30,657 bases of DNA from an uncultured Pedobacter sp. (GTDB lineage: Bacteria > Bacteroidota > Bacteroidia > Sphingobacteriales > Sphingobacteriaceae), in NCBI GenBank assembly GCA_938008555.1, contig CALLKE010000109.1, positions 1 through 30,657 on the forward strand, written 5' to 3'. This document shows positions 15,086-22,948 of the stretch, piece after piece (the first letter of the stretch is position 1; each line of letters begins with the position of its first letter). The notes under the pieces were generated by a model that was given only the letters and a program-made list of their open reading frames with translations, was not told the DNA's origin and made no database searches. Position numbers and translations under genes: made by a program.

Positions 15086-16013
15086 AGATAAAATTATCCA
15101 GCATTTGCAGATCAAGTCTTGCGGATTTATTGGTGATGATGCCACCGTATTGACACACATAAATAATAGCAGATATGTGCTCACTAAAGACTTGCTTACA
15201 GAAGACGTTCACTTTCGTACAAGATATTTTACACCACGGGATCTTGCCCATAAAGCTCTGCATGTCAACTTAAGTGATCTGGCTGCAATGGGAGCGGAGC
15301 CGCTATACATTTTGTGTGGAATTTCCGTGCCAGATACCTTGCAGGATTATGCCAGTGATTTTTTAAACTCTTTAACCATAAGCTGCCAAGAAGCAAGTGT
15401 TATTCTGATTGGTGGAGATACAACAGCCTCCAAGAATCATCTCTTCATCAGTATTACAGCTATCGGTCATGTGCAGGAAGGTAATATCAAACATAGAAGT
15501 ACAGCTGTGCGTAATGATTTTATTTGCATAGTAGGCAACTTAGGCTGGGCACACTTAGGTTTTATTGCTTTAGAAAAGGCGTTTGCTACTGACGCAAAAT
15601 ATATCAGCAGCTTCCTGCGTCCAAAAGCTAAAGTTAAAGAAGGAATTTGGCTAGGAAGGCAAGCTGCGGTTACTAGCATGATGGATGTTTCAGATGGGCT
15701 CTACATCGACTTAAAGCGGCTATGTGTAGCATCAAATAAAAGCGCTTGTGTCGATATTGATCTTTTGCAGTCAGTTCTAGAGCATGAAATATCTCTACAA
15801 GTTGCGCTAGAAGGTGGAGAAGATTATGGATTGCTTGCAACAATCAACAAAGAGTCATTTGAAAAATTATCTAATGAGTTCACGAAAGCATTCAATTACA
15901 ACCTAAAGGTTATTGGTCATATCGATGATGGAGAGAGTATTATATTTAGACAAGGTAATCAAGAAGTCGATCTGTCTATCAATCCATTCTCGCATTTTGG
16001 AGAGAAGTTATGA
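15075..16013 (+). CDS. thiL: Thiamine-monophosphate kinase
   Basis: ThiL phosphorylates thiamine monophosphate to the active cofactor thiamine diphosphate. The 312-residue protein shows the PurM-like fold motifs FIGDDATVL, VLTKDLLTEDVHF, HVNLSDLAAMGAEP, ILIGGDTT, SMMDVSDGLYIDLKRL and LEGGEDYGLLA, so all Mg/ATP ligands are in place. It overlaps thiM at the 5' end and thiD by four bases at the 3' end. A collapsed paralogue lies at about 26.16-26.35 kb. Confidence 0.95.
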   Translation: MINEDKIIQHLQIKSCGFIGDDATVLTHINNSRYVLTKDLLTEDVHFRTRYFTPRDLAHKALHVNLSDLAAMGAEPLYILCGISVPDTLQDYASDFLNSLTISCQEASVILIGGDTTASKNHLFISITAIGHVQEGNIKHRSTAVRNDFICIVGNLGWAHLGFIALEKAFATDAKYISSFLRPKAKVKEGIWLGRQAAVTSMMDVSDGLYIDLKRLCVASNKSACVDIDLLQSVLEHEISLQVALEGGEDYGLLATINKESFEKLSNEFTKAFNYNLKVIGHIDDGESIIFRQGNQEVDLSINPFSHFGEKL

Positions 16014-16804
16014 AATACAAATGCTTGTCTATTGCTGGATTTGATGGCTCTGGCGGCGCTGGTATCCAGGCTGATCTTAAAACTTTTTCTGCAACAGGAT
16101 CTTACGGTATGACTGTTCTGACAGCAATACCCGTACAAAACACCTGCGGCGTGAGAAGTTGTTATGACATTCCGCTGCGATGCATAGAAGAGCAACTTGA
16201 AGCAATATTTGATGATATAAAGCCAGATGCCATTAAAATTGGCATGTTGTTTTCAAGCGAAATTATAGAATTAGTAACCACGTTCTTGATAGATAATGCG
16301 TCAGATATCCCCATTATTTTGGATCCAGTCATGGTCGCTAAAAGCGGTGATTCTCTGCTGCAAACCGACGCTGTAGAGACATTAAAAATGAAATTGATAC
16401 CTATCGTAAGTATCATTACCCCTAATTTACCAGAGGCAAGAACCTTGCTACCGGGAGATTATGAAAAAAAGATATTGGCGCAAAATTTACTGGATTTAGG
16501 CTGCAAAGCAGTTCTTTTGAAGGGAGGGCATGAAGATTCTGCTACTTCTGATGATTTATTCATAAGCCATCAAGAGAAGGAATTATTATCATCCCAGCGC
16601 ATTGTTTCTAAAAATACTCACGGCACTGGATGTACTTTATCTACTGCTATTACAAGTTTTATTGCTCAAGGATATTCACATTTAGATGCTTGCAGAAAAG
16701 CTAAAGCATATTTATTTGATGCAATGCTCTATAGCAAAGATGAGAGTGTGGGAAAAGGATATGGCCCTGTGCATCATTTTCACCATTTATGGAAATATTT
16801 ATAA
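16010..16804 (+). CDS. thiD: Hydroxymethylpyrimidine / phosphomethylpyrimidine kinase
   Basis: ThiD phosphorylates HMP twice to HMP-diphosphate, the second substrate of ThiE. The 264-residue ribokinase-fold enzyme carries SIAGFDGSGGAGIQADLKTF, ILDPVMVAKSGDSLL, ITPNLPEARTLL, VLLKGGHE and the anion hole THGTGCTLSTAI with the catalytic cysteine region. With ThiM, ThiE and ThiL it completes salvage of both precursors. The start overlaps the thiL stop (ATGA), and tenA follows after 23 bases. A deleted copy starts at 26356. Confidence 0.95.
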   Translation: MKYKCLSIAGFDGSGGAGIQADLKTFSATGSYGMTVLTAIPVQNTCGVRSCYDIPLRCIEEQLEAIFDDIKPDAIKIGMLFSSEIIELVTTFLIDNASDIPIILDPVMVAKSGDSLLQTDAVETLKMKLIPIVSIITPNLPEARTLLPGDYEKKILAQNLLDLGCKAVLLKGGHEDSATSDDLFISHQEKELLSSQRIVSKNTHGTGCTLSTAITSFIAQGYSHLDACRKAKAYLFDAMLYSKDESVGKGYGPVHHFHHLWKYL

Positions 16805-16827
16805 CAATCAATCTGAGATTAAACTAA

Positions 16828-17492
16828 ATGACAAAATTCTCTGAAATCGCATTAGAGAAATGCGCATTTGTTATACAAGCAATAAAGGAGCATCCTTTTA
16901 ACAAGGAGCTCGCAGAAGGTTCACTTAATATTGAGAAATTCGCTTATTATATAGAGCAAGATACCTTGTATTTGAGAGATTTCGCAAGAAGCCTTGCTAT
17001 GATTGCATCAAAAGCTCTGCTCAAATTTGTAAAAGATTTTCTGTCATTCTCAAAGAGTGCATTAATAGCAGAGCAAGAAGTGGTGCATAGCTTTTTTTAG
17101 CCAAACGTTTAATCTGCAGGAAACAGGAAAGCTAACGCCAGAAACGCTTTCTTACACAAGTTATCTTTTACAAATGAGTGCAACTGCACCTCTAGAAATT
17201 GCTATAGCCTCTTGTCTTGCCGTGTTTTTGGGTTTATAAAATTAGGCCAATCTGTGCTCGAAAATACAATAAATAATCTCAAAATTCTTACAGTAGATGG
17301 ATAGAAACATATTCTGGTCAAGAGTTTAGCGAGAGCGTAGAAAGAGCAATAGATATCCTTGATGAGATGGCAGCATCTGCATCAGATGAAGTACGCATTT
17401 TAATGCTAGATTCATTTTATAAAAGTACAGTTCTCGAATGGCATTTTTGGAACAATTCATATAATCAAATCGTTTTTGATTCATTTGTTTAG
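16828..17492 (+). pseudogene. tenA: Aminopyrimidine aminohydrolase (TenA), frameshifted
   Basis: TenA salvages base-degraded thiamine or thiamine itself to HMP. The first frame (16828-17100) encodes FNKELAEGSLNIEKFAYYIEQDTLYLRDFARSL in family order and breaks at a run of seven T (17088-17094). The next frame gives TFNLQETGKLTPETLSYTSY. Near 17218 an extra G breaks the conserved L-P-C-F-W-V-Y block that carries the catalytic cysteine, and further shifts precede RWIETYSGQEFSE and EWHFWNNSYN, ending at a TAG at 17490-17492. There are at least three or four breaks, so it is a pseudogene or badly assembled; every conserved block is still legible, so the damage is recent. The 3' end overlaps the convergent aph gene by 12 bases. 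Confidence 0.85.
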
Positions 17493-18362
17493 AATACCGA
17501 AATTATACAAAATCCTAGTTGTCCGTTCAAAGTAATCGGTATCGCAGTTATCTTCTATTGCCCATACCCATGCAAGCACCGCTTGCACGAAACACCAATC
17601 AATGATTCGGCGTTCTGACAATTCAAGGAGCTCAGCAAGGCGAATGATTCGATTGTGAATGATATTTGGTGCATTATCGTGAGCCAGTAATTCTGGTATG
17701 GGATTTCGTATAAAAGCTGCCACTTCATAAGCTGCCTCACCAATCACGCCTTTAGGATCGATCACCACCCAATCATCGCCATGTTGCAAAATATTATCAT
17801 GATGGAGATCGCCATGAAGCAATGCTTCTTTAGCGGATGTTTTCAGTAAATGATCACGAAGCTTTTTTGCTTTTTGAAGATATTGCGCTGGTATTTTTAG
17901 GTCATTATCTAATGCTGCAAGCCAGTCTTCAATGCGAGGAAACGCGTGGACACGCGATATTGGTGCTTTGTGCAATCGTTTTATGATATTTGCAGTGATA
18001 TGAATAGCCTCATCATCATTTTCAGGAAAATAGGACTTTAAAGAAACGCCTGGTACTGCGCATTCAAGCAAAAGCAACCCGTTATTTTCGATGAGCACTT
18101 GGACAGCACCAAGCTCTGAAAAAGCCATCAGTGCTGCAGCTTCCCGTTTAAAGCCATCAATATCCAGACCTAATTTTAGAATAATTGGCTTGGAACCTTG
18201 GAAGCCCGATAGCACATAATTGTAGCTAAGGTTGTTGACTTCCTTTAAATCGCGCAATCCCAGCCTTAAGGAGATTTGCTTCACAAGCTCAGGCAAATCA
18301 TCTAGCCACTGCTTGCCTTTTTCACCATATAAATTAATGATGTTCGATTTGAAGAGCATCAT
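17481..18362 (-). CDS. APH(6)/hydroxyurea-phosphotransferase family kinase (streptomycin 6-kinase-like)
   Basis: From the double ATG at 18362/18359 the protein is about 293 residues; an in-frame start 17 codons upstream lies inside DUF6506 coding sequence and is less likely. Motifs are those of the APH_6_hur family: NYVLSGFQGSKPIILKLG, LLLLECAVPGVSLKSYF, the catalytic LLHGDLHHDNIL (181-192) and the family-specific VIDPKGVIGEAAYEVAAFI (200-218) followed by RNP. All catalytic residues are intact. Characterised members phosphorylate streptomycin at O-6 or viomycin-type drugs. It is 10 bases downstream of DUF6506 and converges on tenA. Confidence 0.85.
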   Translation of the reverse strand: MMLFKSNIINLYGEKGKQWLDDLPELVKQISLRLGLRDLKEVNNLSYNYVLSGFQGSKPIILKLGLDIDGFKREAAALMAFSELGAVQVLIENNGLLLLECAVPGVSLKSYFPENDDEAIHITANIIKRLHKAPISRVHAFPRIEDWLAALDNDLKIPAQYLQKAKKLRDHLLKTSAKEALLHGDLHHDNILQHGDDWVVIDPKGVIGEAAYEVAAFIRNPIPELLAHDNAPNIIHNRIIRLAELLELSERRIIDWCFVQAVLAWVWAIEDNCDTDYFERTTRILYNFGILNK

Positions 18363-18372
18363 GATGTAACTT

Positions 18373-18678
18373 TTAATGATCTTTAAGTAGAGCAAGCAAT
18401 TTATGTGTATCACTCAGAGAGTATGATACATTTCCAACTGGAACTGCATTATTAATAGCCTCAATAACTTTTTGAGTCCCTGATATTCCAAATGCACCAC
18501 ATAATTCTATTAATTGAGCGCCTCTTGCAACTTCCTCTTTTGCAATATGAGCAGCATGCTCTAACTCGTCAACACCGATAGCAATAAAAATCAGGTTATG
18601 AGTTTTGACCTCTGCTCTGTTTTTCAAAGGGTCTATGCCTTTGGCTCGAAAAATATATACATAATGATTTAATGGCAT
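18373..18678 (-). CDS. DUF6506-like small protein
   Basis: This is a 101-residue complete protein with the pattern IAIGVDELEHAAHIAKEEV, then RGAQLIELCGAFG and VPVGNVSYSL. The IELCG-x-FG block is what I recall as the DUF6506 signature; function is unknown. A GAGGG site lies 4 bases before the ATG at 18678. It sits between a metallophosphoesterase relic and the APH(6)-like kinase on the same strand, so it is probably co-transcribed with the kinase. Confidence 0.65.
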   Translation of the reverse strand: MPLNHYVYIFRAKGIDPLKNRAEVKTHNLIFIAIGVDELEHAAHIAKEEVARGAQLIELCGAFGISGTQKVIEAINNAVPVGNVSYSLSDTHKLLALLKDH

Positions 18679-18688
18679 TTTTCCCTCG

Positions 18689-18893
18689 TCATAAATTAAT
18701 AATTTCCTGAATTTCAGGTTTGGTATATTCTAGCCGCTCCGGGCCCCTTCACTGTAAGATTTTCACATGGCTGCCAGTAAACTTTGCTATGCGTATGCCC
18801 ACAAAGGGCTAAAATTTTATATTTTTGTTTTCTTGAGCAATTTGTATCAGCACGTCTCCCATTATTATGGATATTTGTAGATCAGCTTTGTGC
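18689..18893 (-). pseudogene. Metallophosphoesterase, C-terminal relic
   Basis: Two frames give MGDVLIQIAQENKNIKILAL running into LCGHTHSKVYWQPCENLTVK, then, after a shift, TKPEIQEIINL and a TGA at 18691-18689. The GHTH motif is the last metal-binding block of calcineurin-like phosphoesterases, and the K-P-E-I-Q-E-I-I-N-L end fits that family. The N-terminal metal-binding blocks are missing, so only about a quarter of the gene survives. Confidence 0.65.
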
Positions 18894-19210
18894 TACGCCC
18901 AGTAATCTTCTATTTTATATCAGCCTAACCATGGTTTGAGTAATTCTCAGATAGCATCAATAGTTTGATCTATTAGATCGGACCTTTTTGTACAAAATTA
19001 ATATCCTCGCTATATCTTGATGGTGGTTTCGAAAATAATTTGTTCAATGCAGTGCCACTATGAAAAACCAAAGCTTTGCTGACATATGGATCATTATACA
19101 AATCTACTAATAATCGGCTTATTATTAAATCTTGTTGGGCGGGCGTTTGCCATTCGACATTTCTTCGCCACACTTGAACAAAAATTTTCTGGAATTATAA
19201 ATCACTCTCA
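18894..19210 (-). pseudogene. abiEii: AbiEii-type nucleotidyltransferase toxin, N-terminal relic
   Basis: Around the GTG at 19173 the frame reads QKIFVQVWRRNVEWQTPAQ, QDLIISRLLVDLYNDPYVSK, LVFHSGTALNKLF and RYSEDINFVQ. This is the N-terminal half of type IV AbiEii toxins, where GTALNKL and the S-E-D-I-(D/N) acidic pair form the nucleotidyltransferase site. It then stops, and in another frame continues DLIDQTIDAI, a stop, ELLKPWLG. The expected G-G-T is S-G-T and the second aspartate is N. The C-terminal half is lost, replaced by the metallophosphoesterase relic. It is not functional. Confidence 0.8.
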
Positions 19211-19894
19211 AAATCAGTATTTTCAATAATTTCCCATTTTTGACACTTAAGGTGCCCAGTTTTTGAATCTGTCCTACTTCTTCTAGGCGTTCCGCAAGCT
19301 CAATTAATTTATTTTCATCGATACTAGGAGCAAGCTCCGATAAGACAGTGGCAATATGACTAATGCCTCCAGCCCTCTTTGAATATTTAAAAAGATCAAT
19401 AGACAGTATTTCAGGAGTAGATACTTTTAAATAACCGGTACTTACGACAAAGTCCTTGGTCGGTAAACCCTCTAAAGAATCTTTGTAGATAAGTTCTATT
19501 ACAATATCACCAAATTCAAGGACATGCTTTATACGCTTATTGGTAATCGCCTAAAAACGAGCTAACTTTTGATAAGTAGCACAACGAATAGTCCAGCTCT
19601 AAGCAGTCCTACATAATAATCAGCTTTTAGGTACTGCATAATGATAGGAACGAGTTCTTCAGCCGGGATGGATCTATAGGACTGATGTTCAGGTGGAACA
19701 ATAACATAGAGCCCTTTTATTGGAGTGATAATTTTATTGGCTTTTTAAAGTCGGAATAGGCCAGTTTTAGCCGCACTTTCTGATATATGTAAATCTTGAA
19801 TGATTTCCTGGAAGGTAAAATGCCTTTTACCGTACATTCGCCAAATTTTATTGAACGAATTGTTCTCATCGTCATCCAAATTTTGCAAATCCAC
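19211..19894 (-). pseudogene. abiEi: AbiEi-type antitoxin / transcriptional regulator, degraded
   Basis: From a GTG at 19894 the frame gives IWRMYGKRHFTFQEIIQDLH (winged-helix part), a stop, then ITPIKGLYVIVPPEHQSYRS, IPAEELVPIIMQYLKADYYV and GLLRA. A frameshift follows, then LPTKDFVVSTGYLKVSTPEI, LSIDLFKYSKRAGGISHIAT and VLSELAPSIDENKLIELAER. These blocks match the type IV antitoxin AbiEi (COG5340) along its length. It lies directly upstream of the AbiEii relic, the usual antitoxin-then-toxin order of AbiE abortive-infection systems. At least two stops or frameshifts disable it. Confidence 0.8.
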
Positions 19895-20073
19895 CCTCAC
19901 ATGTGCTCAACGTACGCCATAGAAAATCATTTTGAGCAAGACCTTTTGAAGGGAAGCCGATAACCATGGGGTCAGTGATTTTTATAGACTGCAAATTCCC
20001 CCTTCACATAAAAAGCCCAAAACAAAGCAGGTTGAAAACTCATCATGTTTGCTCGTAAATTGCTTTGAGGCCA

Positions 20074-20694
20074 TCAGTATTGCCACATATTGCCGCTCGT
20101 GATAAAACCTAGATGTTCTATAATTTTTTTGACATCCCAATCCCACCACTTTAACTTGAGTAGAAAATCAGTTGTCTTTGCATCAAACCTTTTGCGGATT
20201 TCTCTAGCTGGATTACCACCCACAACTGTATAGGGTTCTACGTCTTTGGTAACCAAACTATCTGTATCGATAATCGCTCCACCACCAATTTTTATACCAT
20301 GCATAATTGTTGCACCATTGCCAATCCAGACATCACTTCCAACCACGGTATTGCCTTTACTGACAACGTGCATCGAGTCTCTCAATGCCATTCTCCATCA
20401 AACACTTTGAATGAATAGGTTGAGATGCCATCTATCTCATGATTTGATCCATTCATAATAAAGCGCACACCTGTTGCTATTTAGCAAAATCTACCAAATC
20501 AACTTATCGCCTATGAATTCGAAGAGATAAAGAACGTTCCTCTCAAAATTATAAACATTCTCTGGATCATCATAATAGATGTAATCATCAACAATAATTC
20601 GTGGATTGTTAATGATGTTTCTAAGATAGACAGTTCGTGTGATACCATCGATTGGATAAACCGTATAAAGGTCAGGATATTTTATTTCCATCAT
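20074..20694 (-). pseudogene. CatB-type xenobiotic O-acetyltransferase (left-handed beta-helix), frameshifted
   Basis: An ATG at 20694 with GGAGGA 6 bases upstream begins MEIKYPDLYTVYPIDGITRT, then NPRIIVDDYIYYDDPENV and LYLFEFIGDKLI, and breaks at about 20495. Another frame gives IATGVRFIMNGSNHEIDGIS and breaks at about 20393. A third frame gives GNTVVGSDVWIGNGATIMHG, IKIGGGAIIDTDSLVTKDVE and VGGNPAREIRKRF to 20074. Together these are a nearly full-length VatD/CatB hexapeptide-repeat acetyltransferase, including the active-site histidine of NGSNHEIDG. Members acetylate chloramphenicol or streptogramin A. Two frame breaks make it inactive as written. Confidence 0.85.
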
Positions 20695-20790
20695 GCATCA
20701 TCCTCCCCAACTAACATCACTCTTTGCCAGCACGCATCACCATTACAAAAAACTCGGTCATTTCAATTCCAAAAATTAGCAGGAGCAGGC

Positions 20791-20976
20791 GTGAGAAAAA
20801 TACAAGAAGCTGCAAAGGATTTACTAAAAGCCGAAGATTCTTTCTTTGTTTCTTTAGGTGACAACAAACAAAGTTTTAGTAACCTTCTACGAAGTATTTT
20901 AGAGCACCAAACGGGGAAGCAGCATGACCCTCACCTTGAGCCTTTAAATGAATCACATGAGGTATTGGGTGATTAA
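20791..20976 (+). CDS. Small hypothetical protein
   Basis: A GTG start at 20791 preceded by AGGAG gives 61 residues (VRKIQEAAKDLLKAEDSFFV..., ending SHEVLGD). The frame stays open well upstream of the GTG across the start of the CatB relic, so it may be the tail of something longer. No family is recognised. It lies just before the Nudix gene. Confidence 0.3.
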   Translation: MRKIQEAAKDLLKAEDSFFVSLGDNKQSFSNLLRSILEHQTGKQHDPHLEPLNESHEVLGD

Positions 20977-20980
20977 ACAG

Positions 20981-21457
20981 ATGAAAAATACTTACCCAAA
21001 AATTGGATTGGGAGTACTGATTTTCAATAGGCACAATCAAATCCTTTTAGGTAAACGCAAAAATTCCCATGGATCATCATCGTGGGGGCCACCCGGTGGA
21101 CATTTGGAATTTGGAGAAACTTTCGAAGAGTGTGCAATGAGAGAAGTGTGTGAAGAAACCGGTCTAACTATTGCCAATCCGATTTTTTTAGCCATTACGA
21201 ATGACATCTTTGAAGCCGAAGGTAAGCATTACGTGTCTATTTTTATGAAAGCTAATCTAGCAAATAATCAGGAAGTACAAAATCTAGAACCTCATAAATT
21301 TGAAGATTGGTGTTGGTTTTATTTAACAGAACTCCCAAAACATTTGTTTCTCCCACTTCAACAACTATTATCGGGCACAGCCTATGGCTGTATTCAAGCA
21401 ATTTATGAATCAACTCATATGAATCGGTTAAAATCATGGCCCAATACATCGCTTTAA
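20981..21457 (+). CDS. Nudix hydrolase (NUDT15-like)
   Basis: The protein is 158 residues from the preferred ATG at 20981; an ATG 11 codons upstream is an alternative but lies outside the usual N-terminus. The Nudix box is complete (GX5EX7REUXEEXGU): GGHLEFGETFEECAMREVCE then ETGL. The strand LGVLIFNRHNQILLGKR and the aromatic segment EDWCWFYLTELP resemble small nucleotide-triphosphate diphosphatases. The substrate is not determined; oxidised or non-canonical nucleotides are typical. After the stop another frame is open (LISDKLNEDDLNQLKHKLTG to a TAA at 21549), an unassigned remnant. Confidence 0.85.
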   Translation: MKNTYPKIGLGVLIFNRHNQILLGKRKNSHGSSSWGPPGGHLEFGETFEECAMREVCEETGLTIANPIFLAITNDIFEAEGKHYVSIFMKANLANNQEVQNLEPHKFEDWCWFYLTELPKHLFLPLQQLLSGTAYGCIQAIYESTHMNRLKSWPNTSL

Positions 21458-21592
21458 AGTTGGTAAATTGATAAGTGATAAGTTGAATGAGGATGATTTA
21501 AATCAGTTAAAGCATAAGTTAACAGGCGCACGATATCTAAAATATTAATAGACTTTCTAGAAGTTATTAAAACATCGCGCCTAAGTCTGCAA

Positions 21593-22129
21593 ATGCCGAA
21601 GGCTGGGTTTGGTTGGAAGCTATACCAAGTAATCAGTGATGGCTACAATGAGTATGTTAAGTGGCTCAATTGGTCAGAAAATATGCCAACTGTTCAAATG
21701 CTCGAAGAAGAATGCAGAAAGCATCGTGCTGAGTTTATCCTAAGAGACTTTATTCATTATCTCATAATTGATAAGTCTACCGATGAAGTGGTCGGCAGGT
21801 GTGCTTTTCCTTCATTCCAGGCTAATTGGGCTATTCCACAGTTTAGAACTTCTTATTTTGTATGGAGAAGTAAGAGATCTAAAAGTTATGCAACGGAAAC
21901 GGCACATGCTATGGCACTCCTTGCTTTTCGAATATTACAAGCCAAGAAACTTGAAATCCACTGCGATTGTGAAAACATTGCTTCTACAAAAATTCCGTTA
22001 AAATTAGGATTTAAACGTGAATACATACAACGGGGTAGTTGGACAAGACAAGAGGATCAGCTTGCAGAATTACAGACATATTCTATCTTTTACGAAAGTG
22101 AATTAACTTTCAATTCTGAAGTTGTATGA
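21593..22129 (+). CDS. RimJ/RimL-type GNAT acetyltransferase, start codon uncertain
   Basis: The protein shows GYNEYVKWLNWSENMPTV, EECRKHRAEFILRDFIHYLI, EVVGRCAFPSFQ, a motif A-like SKRSKSYATETAHAMALLAF and NIASTKIPLKLGFKREYIQ, typical of ribosomal-protein-serine-type GNATs. The canonical RxxGxG/A loop reads R-S-K-S-Y-A, so the loop glycine is lost. Family sequence (EVIKTSRLSLQ) continues in frame upstream of this ATG to about 21554, where there is no ATG, GTG or TTG. The original start is therefore probably mutated, and the annotated one would give a protein about 13 residues short. It may be failing. Confidence 0.65.
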   Translation: MPKAGFGWKLYQVISDGYNEYVKWLNWSENMPTVQMLEEECRKHRAEFILRDFIHYLIIDKSTDEVVGRCAFPSFQANWAIPQFRTSYFVWRSKRSKSYATETAHAMALLAFRILQAKKLEIHCDCENIASTKIPLKLGFKREYIQRGSWTRQEDQLAELQTYSIFYESELTFNSEVV

Positions 22130-22189
22130 TAGATGTTAAAATCCATTTCGAAAAAATCAGCAACGACCAGCCTCGCCTTGAAAAAGGAT

Positions 22190-22744
22190 ATGATTGTTAC
22201 AGACATATACAATCTCATATGCGATATAGTGCCATATGATCTATTAGAACAAGAGCACATCACAGATACTCTTTCATGGATTAAAAGTGGCACTCCCATT
22301 TTCCGCATACAAAAACCTGATATACCAAACAAACATCTCGTGTCTTATTTTGTTCTGTTCGATGAGGAGAGCAGAAAAGTCCTGCTCGTTGATCACAAAA
22401 AAGCTCTGCTCTGGTTGCCATCAGGCGGACACGTTGAGACTGATGAAGATCCCAAAGAAACCGTAAAACGAGAATGTCTTGAAGAGCTCGGCATACAAGC
22501 TGAGTTTTGGATCGATGGTCCTATTTTTCTAACATTAACCAACACAATTAGCATAACGATAGGACATACGGATGTGAGTTTATGGTACGTCCTAACGGGA
22601 GATAGCAAAGCCTCATATGTATTTGATGAAGATGAATTTAATGCGATTCGGTGGTTTACTTTTGATGAAATTCCTTATGAACGATCAGATCCTCATATGG
22701 GTAGGTTTATAGAGAAATTAAAAGGCAGAAGGTGGAGTTTATAG
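22190..22744 (+). CDS. Nudix hydrolase
   Basis: The 184-residue protein has a complete Nudix box GGHVETDEDPKETVKRECLE then ELGI, preceded by LVSYFVLFDEESRKVLLVDH and followed by LTLTNTISITIGHTDVSLWY and FNAIRWFTFDEIP. The ATG at 22190 (MIVTDIYNLI) is preferred as the natural N-terminus; the frame extends 19 codons further up, into sequence just after the GNAT stop. A different short frame begins with an ATGA overlap at 22126 (MIDVKIHFEKISND) and runs out of frame into this gene. It may be the fused remnant of another gene. The substrate is unknown. Confidence 0.82.
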   Translation: MIVTDIYNLICDIVPYDLLEQEHITDTLSWIKSGTPIFRIQKPDIPNKHLVSYFVLFDEESRKVLLVDHKKALLWLPSGGHVETDEDPKETVKRECLEELGIQAEFWIDGPIFLTLTNTISITIGHTDVSLWYVLTGDSKASYVFDEDEFNAIRWFTFDEIPYERSDPHMGRFIEKLKGRRWSL

Positions 22745-22948
22745 TTGTCAGGAATATGCTAATGACGATACGATCTTTGTGTCAGACAACATCATTAGCA
22801 TTAAAACTTAGAGGCAGGTTCTGTCAATAGAGCAACAGACCCCTAACACCTGAGGCTAAAAAATTTGGCCAACTCTTTCACCTTTTTGAAACGATCTCTA
22901 TGAACCAAAGAGCATGAATTTTCCATCTTGAAGATAAGAAAATTTTAC
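22745..22948. other. Non-coding stretch between Nudix gene and TraB/GumN relic
   Basis: No gene, RNA or convincing terminator is seen here. The ATGCTAATGA / CATTAGCAT complement (about 22757-22801) could form a weak hairpin after the Nudix stop. Confidence 0.35.

Noticed and set aside
16828..17492. Programmed frameshifting in tenA at the T-run
   Set aside because: There are several additional shifts downstream, including an inserted base in the catalytic block, which point to decay or read error instead.
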